Assembly: GCA_002421425.1 (NCBI GenBank)
Contig: DIJZ01000001.1
Location: forward strand, 1-52,312
DNA from: Caldifarciminota bacterium UBA5631
GTDB lineage: Bacteria > Hydrothermota > Hydrothermia > UBA1063
Reading direction: 5' to 3'
Length of the DNA: 52,312 nt
Under the pieces are notes generated by a model. That model saw only the letters and a list, made by a program, of their open reading frames with translations, was not told the DNA's origin and made no database searches. Positions 1-8,074 of the stretch are shown piece after piece. Numbering within the stretch: the stretch's first letter is position 1; each line of letters begins with the position of its first letter. The position numbers were made by a program, and so were the translations under genes.

Positions 1-1648
1 CATCTTCGGTTTTTGAATCATTTGGGAGATTGATGGTTTTGGAAACGGCATTGTCGACAAACTTCTGAAAAGCAGCCTGGATTTTGAGATGCTGTAAAGG
101 CTTCACGTCAAAGGTTGTATCAAAAATACGGCGCACTGTCTCGGGTATTTTCTCAAAATGCTTAATGCTTCTTGCAGCAGCAACTTCCTCCATCAAATCC
201 TTTGAATAGAAACCGAGCTTCTTCGCTGCATCTTCAAAGTAAGGATTCACGTAAAGCAGAGACTCACCGCCAAGGACTGTTTTTATATAAGCAAGGGAGA
301 AAAATGGCTCAATACCGGAAGAACACTCAGAAATCATCGAAATTGTGCCCGTTGGGGCTATCGTAGTAAGAGTGCCATTTCTCATAGGTATCTTGTAAAT
401 ACTCTTGTCAATGTTGGGGAAAGAACCTTTGTATTTTGCAATTTGCGAGGATTCACGGGTTGCCTCCTCCTGAATAAAACTCATTACTTTTTCTGCAATC
501 TGGGTGGCGGTTTCGCTGGAGTAAGGAACTCCAAGTTTCACTAGCATATCTGCAAAACCCATTACACCAAGACCGATTTTTCTATTGGCAATGGTCATAT
601 CTCTGATTTCATCGAAGGGGAAGAAGTTCGCATCGATGACATTATCGAGGAAATGGACACTGAGGTGTACTATTTCTGCCAGTTTATCCCAGTCAATACG
701 ATTTACTGCCTCATCAAAGTCCAAAATTCTACCCTCAAGATATGCTGGAGCGCCTTTCACAAACTTGGAAAGGTTAATGGAACCAAGATTGCAGGATTCG
801 TGTGGTAATAGCGGTTGCTCACCGCATGGATTCGTTGATTCGATCTCTCCTGCCCCAGGAATAGGGTGTTTTTTATTTATGGTATCTATAAAAATAGTAC
901 CGGGCTCGCCATTCTTCCAGGCATAATAGACCATTTTATCAAAAACTTCCTTCGAATTCAGTGTACCTACGATCTCACCATTTCGGGGGTTAATTAGTTC
1001 ATATTCCTCTCCCTTCTCAAGAGCCTGCATAAATCTGTCGGTAACTGCAACTGAAATATTGAAATTTGCAAGCTCTCCCTCCCTGGACTTACATTCAATG
1101 AACTCCATAATGTCAGGATGGTCCACCCGTAGTATTCCCATGTTTGCTCCACGGCGACGTCCTCCCTGCTTCACGGCCTCAGTTGCCTCATTAAAAACCC
1201 TCATAAAGGAAACAGGTCCACTGGCAACACCCCCGGTACTCTTAACAATATCATTCTTCGGTCTTAACCTTGAGAAGGAAAAGCCTGTACCGCCACCCGT
1301 TTTGTGGATTATTGCCGTTCTCTTTATCGTCTCAAAGATCTCATTCATAGAATCTCCAACGGGAAGCACAAAGCAGGCACTCAGCTGTCCCATCGGTGTT
1401 CCCGCATTCATAAGGGTAGGAGAGTTTGGGAGAAAATAGAACTGCGTCATAATTTTGTAGAACTTCTCTTCCAGTTCCTCTGCAGTAAAAGGACTTTTAG
1501 GATACTCTTTTTCAACTACTGCAATACTTCTTGCTACTCTTCTAAACATTTCCTCGGGTGTTTCAGCAACCTCTCCTTTTTCATTTTTCAGCAGGTATCG
1601 TTTTTCAAGTATCTTTAGCGCATTTTCACTTATCTGCAAATCTCCCAT
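1..1648 (-). CDS. nrdJ: Adenosylcobalamin-dependent (class II) ribonucleotide reductase, C-terminus cut off
   Basis: Reduces ribonucleotides to deoxyribonucleotides in the cytosol using coenzyme B12, so it works without oxygen. About 549 residues are visible; the frame stays open to base 1, so the C-terminus lies outside. The N-terminal half shows the RNR cysteine region LSACFVLPVG (Cys near residue 92), then GGGTGFSFSRLRP and the class II signature NPCGEQPLLP (Cys near residue 275). The ATG at 1648 is chosen because AAAGGGGG lies just upstream, between it and the stop of the preceding lipoprotein gene 14 bases away, so the two are probably cotranscribed. The class assignment rests on the NPCGEQP-type motif and overall pattern; the missing part would carry the C-terminal redox cysteines. 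Confidence 0.93.
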   Translation of the reverse strand, partial: MGDLQISENALKILEKRYLLKNEKGEVAETPEEMFRRVARSIAVVEKEYPKSPFTAEELEEKFYKIMTQFYFLPNSPTLMNAGTPMGQLSACFVLPVGDSMNEIFETIKRTAIIHKTGGGTGFSFSRLRPKNDIVKSTGGVASGPVSFMRVFNEATEAVKQGGRRRGANMGILRVDHPDIMEFIECKSREGELANFNISVAVTDRFMQALEKGEEYELINPRNGEIVGTLNSKEVFDKMVYYAWKNGEPGTIFIDTINKKHPIPGAGEIESTNPCGEQPLLPHESCNLGSINLSKFVKGAPAYLEGRILDFDEAVNRIDWDKLAEIVHLSVHFLDNVIDANFFPFDEIRDMTIANRKIGLGVMGFADMLVKLGVPYSSETATQIAEKVMSFIQEEATRESSQIAKYKGSFPNIDKSIYKIPMRNGTLTTIAPTGTISMISECSSGIEPFFSLAYIKTVLGGESLLYVNPYFEDAAKKLGFYSKDLMEEVAAARSIKHFEKIPETVRRIFDTTFDVKPLQHLKIQAAFQKFVDNAVSKTINLPNDSKTED

Positions 1649-1662
1649 ATAATCCCCCTTTG

Positions 1663-2283
1663 CTAATTTTCAAAATTAACAAGATTTAGCTCAATGGTGT
1701 CACCATTGAGCACTCTCCTAATTAATACAGGCCCCGTATCGGGCGCGAGTTCGTAAAAAACATACAGATCTCTTTTCTCATTTGTACCCCCTCTGTAAAG
1801 GCAGCCAGATAGAGAGAACTCCAGATTTTTCCTCTCTCCAGTTGAGCTTTCCGATATTCTGGAATAGAAGGTTCTCACATAGTACACCGTATCACCTACA
1901 ATGAAGACCCTGGAGATCGTGTCGGCAAAATACTGCGGTTTAAAAACAGGTTGATAAAAGAGGATAAGGTTACTCTGTTCAAGAATCACCTCACTACCAT
2001 CAATGTATTCGTAAGCAGAATACCTGTAAAAGGTGGCGTCTCTTCCTTTCAGGTAGTATTCAAGCTCGCCCATAAACTCAACAGTAAACTCTTTCATTGA
2101 AGCGTAGGAAAATCCTGAATCCTGTAAAACTTCCCTTTCCACATAAACACTGTCATCGGTCATGTAGACCCACTTCATCCCACCCCGCAGTGGAAAGTAA
2201 TCTGTGAAAATGTCGTCTATTTCTTCATTCCATCTGCTACAGGACACAAGTAAAATAACTAAATAGGGGAAAAGCTTCTTCAT
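1663..2283 (-). CDS. Small lipoprotein of unknown function
   Basis: 206 residues. The N-terminus MKKLFPYLVILLVSCSRWNEE is a lipoprotein signal with lipobox LVSC, so the protein should be anchored in a membrane facing the periplasm or surface. The rest is rich in aromatic and charged residues in an alternating pattern that suggests beta structure; I recognise no family. It is the first gene of a unit that continues into nrdJ 14 bases downstream, which says little about function. The ATG at 2283 has no Shine-Dalgarno sequence; a -10 box (TAAAAT) ends 6 bases upstream, so the transcript is predicted to be leaderless. Confidence 0.75.
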   Translation of the reverse strand: MKKLFPYLVILLVSCSRWNEEIDDIFTDYFPLRGGMKWVYMTDDSVYVEREVLQDSGFSYASMKEFTVEFMGELEYYLKGRDATFYRYSAYEYIDGSEVILEQSNLILFYQPVFKPQYFADTISRVFIVGDTVYYVRTFYSRISESSTGERKNLEFSLSGCLYRGGTNEKRDLYVFYELAPDTGPVLIRRVLNGDTIELNLVNFEN

Positions 2284-2289
2284 GAAATT

Positions 2290-2318
2290 ATTTTAAATGT
2301 TTAACTGAGGCATGTAAA
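2290..2318 (-). promoter_or_regulatory. Promoter of the lipoprotein-nrdJ unit (leaderless)
   Basis: On the minus strand, TTTACA at 2318-2313, a 17-base spacer, then TAAAAT at 2295-2290. Six bases separate the -10 box from the ATG at 2283, so the expected transcription start falls on the start codon. Confidence 0.65.
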
Positions 2319-2376
2319 GTGAAACTCAAAATTTTAGAATAAAACATAATTTTCCAGTAATGATAACATGAACTCT

Positions 2377-2405
2377 TTGATTGAACAGGCATTCCCGAAT
2401 ATAAT
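2377..2405 (+). promoter_or_regulatory. Promoter of the glycosyltransferase operon (leaderless)
   Basis: TTGATT at 2377-2382, a 17-base spacer, TATAAT at 2400-2405, then 6 bases to the ATG at 2412. No Shine-Dalgarno sequence fits. It diverges from the lipoprotein-nrdJ promoter. Confidence 0.75.
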
Positions 2406-2411
2406 CTTCTA

Positions 2412-3335
2412 ATGCTTGTAAGCGGATTTACTTACATCAAAAACGCCATAAAATACGATTTCCCCATAGTTGAAGCCATAACTTCAGTTTTGCCCCTGGT
2501 TGACGAATTCATTGTGAACGTAGTTGAATCCGAAGACGGCACCCTGGAACTCGTAAAGAGCATAAAAGATAGTAAAGTAAAGATCATTATTACTCCGTGG
2601 TTTGAAGAGCTCAGAGGTGGAGGAAAACCACAGGTGCTCTTCGCAAACAGGGCACTTATGGAGTGCAGTTCTCCCTGGTGCTTCTATCTTCAGGGAGATG
2701 AAGTTGTTCACGAGAAATACCTGGATTATATCAAGGCAGCGCTCCTTAACTACCTTGAGAACCCCCTTGTGGAAGGTTTTACCTTAAAATACAAACACTT
2801 CTATGGCAACTATTCCCTATATCATGAAGGGGAAGGCTGGGTGAGAAATGAAATCCGAATTATCAGAAATGATCCAGAAATCTCAGCATACAAGGACTCT
2901 CACAGTTTCCGAAAAAATGGAAGAAAACTGAACGTGGTTTCCCTGGATGCTTATGTTTACCACTACGGATGGGCACGAAGAAAAAGCGTTTTGAAAGAAA
3001 AACTCGTGGAGCAGGCAAGGTGGCACTGGAAGGACGAGAGTATAATAAAGGAAAGGTTCATTGACAGAAATCTTGAAGAGTTAATGGCTCATCGAGATTC
3101 CCTTCATTTTTTTAAAGGTACGCATCCTCGGGTGATGCGCGAAAGAATCAACAAGCAGGTCTCCAGCAACGACTGCGTTCTGGAGGTAAAGGATGAATTC
3201 CTGAAACCTAAAGTTAAGTGGAAAATAAGGAATTTCGTTGCAGATTTTACAGAAAAAATAATGGGGAGAAGAATTGGTGAATATGAAAACTTCAAGAGAA
3301 TCGGATACTACATACCCTACCCTGGAGAGCATTAG
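2412..3335 (+). CDS. Family 2-like glycosyltransferase
   Basis: 307 residues. The N-terminus (MLVSGFTYIKNAIKYDFP, then an acidic EDGT stretch near 40) and the LQGDEVVH segment near residue 95 fit the GT-A fold of family 2 glycosyltransferases, with GDE in the metal/nucleotide-sugar position usually held by DxD. No membrane segment is seen, so it probably acts on the cytosolic face of the inner membrane. It starts an operon with an O-antigen ligase-like protein and a heptosyltransferase, which points to lipopolysaccharide or other surface glycan synthesis. The sugar and acceptor cannot be read from sequence. Its ATG sits 6 bases after a TATAAT box, without a ribosome site. Confidence 0.8.
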   Translation: MLVSGFTYIKNAIKYDFPIVEAITSVLPLVDEFIVNVVESEDGTLELVKSIKDSKVKIIITPWFEELRGGGKPQVLFANRALMECSSPWCFYLQGDEVVHEKYLDYIKAALLNYLENPLVEGFTLKYKHFYGNYSLYHEGEGWVRNEIRIIRNDPEISAYKDSHSFRKNGRKLNVVSLDAYVYHYGWARRKSVLKEKLVEQARWHWKDESIIKERFIDRNLEELMAHRDSLHFFKGTHPRVMRERINKQVSSNDCVLEVKDEFLKPKVKWKIRNFVADFTEKIMGRRIGEYENFKRIGYYIPYPGEH

Positions 3336-4494
3336 AAACTTTATTACCCTGGGCGCAATTCTGTTTCCTTTTCTGCCCAATGCTTACAGGACTCCATATT
3401 TAATCCTCGCGCTGATCTCTCTGCTACTCAATAGACCCAGATACTTCTTGAGAAAGCATGTGCTACCCTTTTACATTTTCCTCGGAATTGCAATATTCGT
3501 ATCTTTCTTTTCACCAATGCCCCTAAAAGCCATCTATAATACAAAAGGAATACTCTTTGATATCATAGTTCCGTTCACATTTTTTACTTTCTCCCCTTTA
3601 ATTAAGCGAAAATTGTTCTTCAACTATCTTCCAGCAGTTGCAATTTTCTTTTTTGCCATAACTCTTATCGTCTTTTTCCTGTACCCTCCAGGCTGGCACG
3701 TGTTCAACAGGAATCATTCCCTCGTAGGCTTCCTCAGCGGGAAACTTACTTACGCTGGAGCCATTTCTTTGCTCGCCCCACTTCTTTATTTCAAAGGAGA
3801 AAGGAAGAAAGACATTACAGCCTTGATTGCATTCTCCCTCCTTCTGATAAATCTCACTGTAAATATGTCCAGAAGTTATTTTCTAGGAATTGCAGGCTTT
3901 CTGCTTCTGATGATTATTTTTGAAAGACCTAAAATTAGGTTCCTGTACTTTGGCCTCGCGGTTTTCTTTGCACTATCAATATTTGCCAACGAAAAGACTC
4001 TAAACTATCTCAAAGAATCCATTCCGGAGGAAGAACACAAAAGCTCTTTCTCGCGCATTGAGATGTGGAAGACCGGCATTAATATATTCCGTGCAAAACC
4101 GCTTACGGGAATCGGATACGAACTCTGGACTGAACCGGAAATAGAACAAGAGCTTCTTGAAAAGTATGAAACATCAGAACTAAGAGAATTGAGAAAAGAT
4201 GTAAAACTCAACAAGGCAGTATCGGGTCACCTCCATAGTAACTATATTATGGCCCTAATCAATGGCGGATTGCCTCTCTTTTTAGCACTGCTTTTTATAT
4301 TCATCTACTATCTTTCGACATTCTATAGGGCCCCTGTTCCATTGAAACTTCAGGGAATCGGACTTTTGATAATATTCTTCACAGCTGGTCTCTTTGAGTA
4401 CAGTTTCTCCGACGCTGAGGTGATTCAAAATTTTGCACTGGTTCTCGGAATTCTCACCGGCAAGGCTATTGCAGGGAATGCAGATACTGATTAG
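3277..4494 (+). CDS. O-antigen ligase / Wzy-like polysaccharide membrane protein
   Basis: About 405 residues with roughly ten hydrophobic segments and a long polar loop (about residues 235-315) before the last membrane segments, the layout of the Wzy_C/O-antigen ligase (WaaL) family. Such proteins join undecaprenyl-linked glycan to lipid A core or polymerise it, on the periplasmic side. The start is uncertain: TTG at 3274, GTG at 3277 and ATG at 3283 are in frame. I choose GTG because GGGGAG at 3263-3268 then lies 8 bases upstream. It overlaps the preceding glycosyltransferase by 59 bases and the next heptosyltransferase by 17, so the three are translationally linked. Confidence 0.8.
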   Translation: MNMKTSRESDTTYPTLESIRNFITLGAILFPFLPNAYRTPYLILALISLLLNRPRYFLRKHVLPFYIFLGIAIFVSFFSPMPLKAIYNTKGILFDIIVPFTFFTFSPLIKRKLFFNYLPAVAIFFFAITLIVFFLYPPGWHVFNRNHSLVGFLSGKLTYAGAISLLAPLLYFKGERKKDITALIAFSLLLINLTVNMSRSYFLGIAGFLLLMIIFERPKIRFLYFGLAVFFALSIFANEKTLNYLKESIPEEEHKSSFSRIEMWKTGINIFRAKPLTGIGYELWTEPEIEQELLEKYETSELRELRKDVKLNKAVSGHLHSNYIMALINGGLPLFLALLFIFIYYLSTFYRAPVPLKLQGIGLLIIFFTAGLFEYSFSDAEVIQNFALVLGILTGKAIAGNADTD

Positions 4495-5431
4495 AACCCC
4501 AAACTGGCTCGGAGACGCAGTTTTTAATCTACCGTTCATTGAACAACTGTCAAAAAATCATGAAATAACAGTGGTGACAAGAAAAAATCTTACAGAACTT
4601 TTCGTGGGTTATCCTTTAATAGTCTTCGAGAAAAAGAGTGAATTGTACAGAAAACACTTATGTATTAAAGAAAAATACGATGTATATATCGTTACTCCAC
4701 TTTCCTTTTCTTCTGCACTGGCTGCTTACCTCTCCCGGGCAAAAACTAGAATCGGTTTTTCCTTTGATATGAGAGACTTCCTGCTAACCAAGAAAATCAA
4801 AATCCCCGAAGATTGGAAACTGAAGCACACTACTGAGACTTATGCACATCTCTACGCTGATTTCATTTCTCCAACAGAAACAAAGTTTTCTCTTAACATT
4901 CCTGAAGATTCTTTGAGGAGCGCAGAAAAGATCCTTGAAGAACACAACCTCAAAGGAAAGCCATTTGTAACTATAGCACCCTTTGCACAATTTGGCAGGG
5001 CAAAGGAATGGGGAGAGCATAATTATTTAGAACTTTCAAGACTTTTAGAACCACAGGGCATACATACAATTGTTCTCGGAAGTAAAGGTGACATCTCAAG
5101 GTCCAGAATCTTCGAGGGCAAATTAATCGTAAATCTGGCAGGAAAGACATCTCTCTGGGAAGCTGCATCTCTGGCCAAAGGTGCCCTTGCCTTTGTGGGC
5201 GGTGATTCAGGCCTAACTCATCTTGCCTCACTTTGTGGAGCAAGAACTGTTGCCATTTTTGGTCCCACTCCCGTCGCGTGGACAAGACCGCTGGGGAGCA
5301 GAGTCTATGTTCTTAACGCTGGAATTTCCTGTTCTCCCTGTGAGGAGAGAGATTGTCCTCTCGGGACAAAGGAATGTATGAACTCCATTAAACCAGAGGC
5401 TGTATTTGAAATTATAAGGAGTTCCCATTAA
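4478..5431 (+). CDS. waaF: ADP-heptose:LPS heptosyltransferase (family 9)
   Basis: 317 residues from the chosen start. Family 9 glycosyltransferases add heptose to the lipopolysaccharide inner core at the cytosolic membrane face. The N-terminus MQILIRTPNWLGDAV is the WaaF-type signature. The GGDSGLTHLA stretch near residue 245 is the conserved nucleotide-sugar site, and the C-terminal cluster CSPCEERDCPLGTKECM matches the heptosyltransferase II tail. An upstream in-frame TTG at 4433 would add 15 residues, but the motif and the GGGA before 4478 favour the internal ATG. It supports an LPS-bearing outer membrane. Whether it is WaaF or another family 9 enzyme is inferred. Confidence 0.88.
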   Translation: MQILIRTPNWLGDAVFNLPFIEQLSKNHEITVVTRKNLTELFVGYPLIVFEKKSELYRKHLCIKEKYDVYIVTPLSFSSALAAYLSRAKTRIGFSFDMRDFLLTKKIKIPEDWKLKHTTETYAHLYADFISPTETKFSLNIPEDSLRSAEKILEEHNLKGKPFVTIAPFAQFGRAKEWGEHNYLELSRLLEPQGIHTIVLGSKGDISRSRIFEGKLIVNLAGKTSLWEAASLAKGALAFVGGDSGLTHLASLCGARTVAIFGPTPVAWTRPLGSRVYVLNAGISCSPCEERDCPLGTKECMNSIKPEAVFEIIRSSH

Positions 5432-5506
5432 AATTGAGATTAGAAGGAGGAGAAGAAGGTTAATACGGTTTCCAAATCTTACCAAACTCAAATATTAGGG
5501 GGAACG

Positions 5507-6529
5507 ATGAGAAAAATCGGGAGAATATTAACAGTATTGACGTTAGCAACCATCTCCTTTCTTAGAGCAGATTCTTTTGACGCAGGCGTACCTTTCCTTA
5601 TGATATTCCCGGCACCAAGGGCTACTGCGATGGGAGCCGCCTTCTCAACCATTGCTGATGATGCCTCAGCCACATACTACAACCCTGCTGGGTTAGGTTT
5701 CATAAGTTCAGGTGAAGTTACAGTGGTTCACACTCCCTGGCTCAGGGGACTTGCTCCTGATATGTATCACGAATATACAGCTTTTACCTATCCACTTCCT
5801 GCAGGGACTCTTGGTGGGAATATAATTTTTCTATACTACGGAAAAATCGAAGGAGTCTATGACGACCAGTACCTGGGAAGCTGGGCGCCTTACGACCTGC
5901 AGATTCAGTTTTCATACGGATATAAACTTTCAGATAACTGGAGTATCGGTGGAAACATCAAATTCATTCACAGTTTCCTTGCACCCGAGGATGTTCTTTA
6001 CCAGGCTACAGGAATTGAAGGAGGAGGAAGTGGGACGACAGTAGCAGGAGGAGTAGCTGCACTGTACAAAAAACCACTTTCTTTTGGAGAAATTAGATAC
6101 TCCCTCGTCTTCGATAACTTTGGACCGGGTCTGGTCATTACTTCAACAGGGGAAAGAGATCCTCTCCCATACAACCTGAAAACCGGGATCGCTTTTGTTC
6201 CTCTAAATACCAAAAATCACAAGCTCGCCCTTTGCCTCGAAGTAACCAAAATTCTCGTAAACATTACAAATGACTACCGCGATAGGGGTGCCGGGTATGT
6301 TTTCGACGATGCATGGAAACATGCTGGAATAGAGTACAGCTTTCTCGGGATTGGCTCTGCGAGGATAGGATATTTCCTCGATCAACTTGGTGCCAGAAAA
6401 GGGCTTACCTTCGGATTAGGATTCAAGCTTAAGAACCTAAGTATAGATGTATCCGATGACCATTATATTTACAGTTTTAAGCAGGGTCTGAACCTCAGAT
6501 ACGGCCTGACTTATGTTTTCAAAATGTAA
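5507..6529 (+). CDS. PorV/PorQ-like outer-membrane beta-barrel protein
   Basis: 340 residues with a signal peptide (MRKIGRILTVLTLATISFLRA). The segment after it, about residues 30-60 (PAPRATAMGAAFSTIADDAS then YYNPAGL), is the hallmark of PorV/PorQ/UPF0164-type barrels related to FadL. The remainder alternates polar and hydrophobic residues as in transmembrane strands and ends in a hydrophobic strand (YGLTYVFKM). In Bacteroidota PorV works in type IX secretion, but this family is also widespread without that system, and no other type IX gene is here. AGGGGGA lies just before the ATG. The next gene begins inside its 3' end, suggesting coupling to the solute-binding lipoprotein. Confidence 0.82.
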   Translation: MRKIGRILTVLTLATISFLRADSFDAGVPFLMIFPAPRATAMGAAFSTIADDASATYYNPAGLGFISSGEVTVVHTPWLRGLAPDMYHEYTAFTYPLPAGTLGGNIIFLYYGKIEGVYDDQYLGSWAPYDLQIQFSYGYKLSDNWSIGGNIKFIHSFLAPEDVLYQATGIEGGGSGTTVAGGVAALYKKPLSFGEIRYSLVFDNFGPGLVITSTGERDPLPYNLKTGIAFVPLNTKNHKLALCLEVTKILVNITNDYRDRGAGYVFDDAWKHAGIEYSFLGIGSARIGYFLDQLGARKGLTFGLGFKLKNLSIDVSDDHYIYSFKQGLNLRYGLTYVFKM

Positions 6530-7799
6530 AGTAACCTGGTTACTGAGTCTAGTATTTCTGCTCTTTTCAGTTTCCTGCAAAAAAAACAAACAGGAGTCAA
6601 CGACTTTCTGGCACGCCATGGGCGGCCCCCTGGGTGACGCTCTGAGAACAATTGCTGACTGGTACAACAATTCCAGCGCAGACCACATTACCCTGGTAAA
6701 CCTTGGGAACTACAATACCCTTTCTCAGAAGATCATGGGAGCTGTGGCATCCAATACTCCACCAACGGCAGCTCAGATGTACGAATCCTGGACCTCTGAA
6801 CTTCTCTCAGCAAACAAGATTGAGCCTCTTGAGCATTACCTCTCTGAGATTGATTCCACAAAAATTCAAAAGGTGTTCCCAGTGCTTATAGAAGGTAATA
6901 AGTGGGAAGACACCCTTATAACCTTTCCCTTTAATAAGAGTGTGCCAGTTTTCTATTACAATATGGATCTTTTTGAAAAGTACGGAATAAAGGAATTTCC
7001 GCGCACATGGCAAGAATTCAGGGAAGTGGCAAGAAAACTAACCATTGATGAAAATGGTGACGGGAAACCCGAAATTTATGGTACCGCATTTACAGTGGAC
7101 GTGTGGACTTTCGCCACGATACTCTACCAGAAGGGTGGCGCGCTCCTGGAAGGAGATTCCGTAAAATTCTTTAGTAAAGAAGGAATTGAAGCGCTCACCT
7201 TTCTGAGAAATCTAATTTTTGATGATAAATGCGCCTATCTTGCAACGGGATATTCGCACCAGGACGACTTCGCAAATGGAAGAGTTGCTATGGTCTGGGG
7301 AACAATAGTTTCTTACGCCTTTATGAAAGATAAAATCAACTTCAAGCTCGGCATAGCGCCAGTTCCGTTGGATAAGTATAGAAAAGTTATTATTTCTGGA
7401 ACTAATGTGGGGATTTTCAGAGATGTAAGCGAATCCTACAAAAAGAACTTTATCAGGTTTTTAAACTACTTCCTTGAAGATAGCGTTCAGGCATTCTGGT
7501 CTGCAAGAACGGGATATGTTCCTCTTACAAGGACTGCATTCGAGCACCCCGTTCTCAGAGACTTTGTAAATTCTGTGTACGGATTGAAAGATGCGATGCT
7601 GCAAGTTGAGTACGGTGACTTTGAACCCCATGATCCGGTTTGGTTCACAGGAAGGAGAGTGCTATCGGAAGAAGGCCTTGAACCAGCATTAAGGGGATAC
7701 GCCACGCCAGAACAGAGTCTCAGAAGAGCAGCAGAAATAATTCAAGAAGAAATTGAACGCAAAAAGGCATACAGAAAGCGCGGAAAATCCAGGGCGTAA
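6513..7799 (+). CDS. Extracellular solute-binding lipoprotein, sugar ABC type (family 1)
   Basis: 428 residues. A signal with lipobox FSVSC precedes a mature start CKKNKQESTTFWHAMGG; the FWHAMGG opening, the NLGNYNTLSQKI segment and PFNKSVPVFYYNMDLFEKYG are typical of UgpB/MalE-class binding proteins for glycerol-phosphate or oligosaccharides. A DENGDGKPE loop near residue 185 looks like the calcium-type loop seen in some sugar-binding proteins. No permease or ATPase gene is next to it, so its transporter must be elsewhere or it has another role. It overlaps the barrel gene by 17 bases and has no clear ribosome site, so translation is probably coupled. Confidence 0.87.
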   Translation: MFSKCKVTWLLSLVFLLFSVSCKKNKQESTTFWHAMGGPLGDALRTIADWYNNSSADHITLVNLGNYNTLSQKIMGAVASNTPPTAAQMYESWTSELLSANKIEPLEHYLSEIDSTKIQKVFPVLIEGNKWEDTLITFPFNKSVPVFYYNMDLFEKYGIKEFPRTWQEFREVARKLTIDENGDGKPEIYGTAFTVDVWTFATILYQKGGALLEGDSVKFFSKEGIEALTFLRNLIFDDKCAYLATGYSHQDDFANGRVAMVWGTIVSYAFMKDKINFKLGIAPVPLDKYRKVIISGTNVGIFRDVSESYKKNFIRFLNYFLEDSVQAFWSARTGYVPLTRTAFEHPVLRDFVNSVYGLKDAMLQVEYGDFEPHDPVWFTGRRVLSEEGLEPALRGYATPEQSLRRAAEIIQEEIERKKAYRKRGKSRA

Positions 7800-7828
7800 T
7801 TTATTTTATACAATTCCCACATTATAAT
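7800..7828 (+). promoter_or_regulatory. feoAB promoter (leaderless)
   Basis: TATAAT at 7823-7828 ends 6 bases before the ATG at 7835, with no Shine-Dalgarno sequence. The -35 position at 17-base spacing is TTTATT (7800-7805), a weak match. I do not see a clear Fur-like inverted repeat. Confidence 0.6.
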
Positions 7829-7834
7829 TATCTT

Positions 7835-8074
7835 ATGTCACTGGACGAAGTGAGAATCGATGACGTTGTAATAGTGAGAGACATAAACGCGGGACACAGA
7901 GCATTAAGACGTCTTCTTAGCCTTGGAATTAATATTGGAGATCGTGTTCGCGTACTCCACTTTGGGCCATTTAAGGGAGCAATCCTGATAGAGGACATTG
8001 ACTCTGGAGTGAAGGTGGCCCTGGGGAGGGGAATCGCAAGGAAGATCGTCGTCGAGCATGCACGACACAATTAA
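7835..8074 (+). CDS. feoA: Ferrous iron transport protein A
   Basis: 79 residues forming one SH3-like FeoA domain: the RRLLSLGINIGDRVRVL segment and the closing VALGRGIARKIVVE strand are diagnostic. FeoA is a small cytosolic partner that supports the GTPase/permease FeoB. Its 3' end overlaps feoB by 17 bases, the usual coupled arrangement. The start codon follows a TATAAT box by 6 bases and has no ribosome site, so the message is predicted to be leaderless. No feoC is present. Confidence 0.95.
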   Translation: MSLDEVRIDDVVIVRDINAGHRALRRLLSLGINIGDRVRVLHFGPFKGAILIEDIDSGVKVALGRGIARKIVVEHARHN

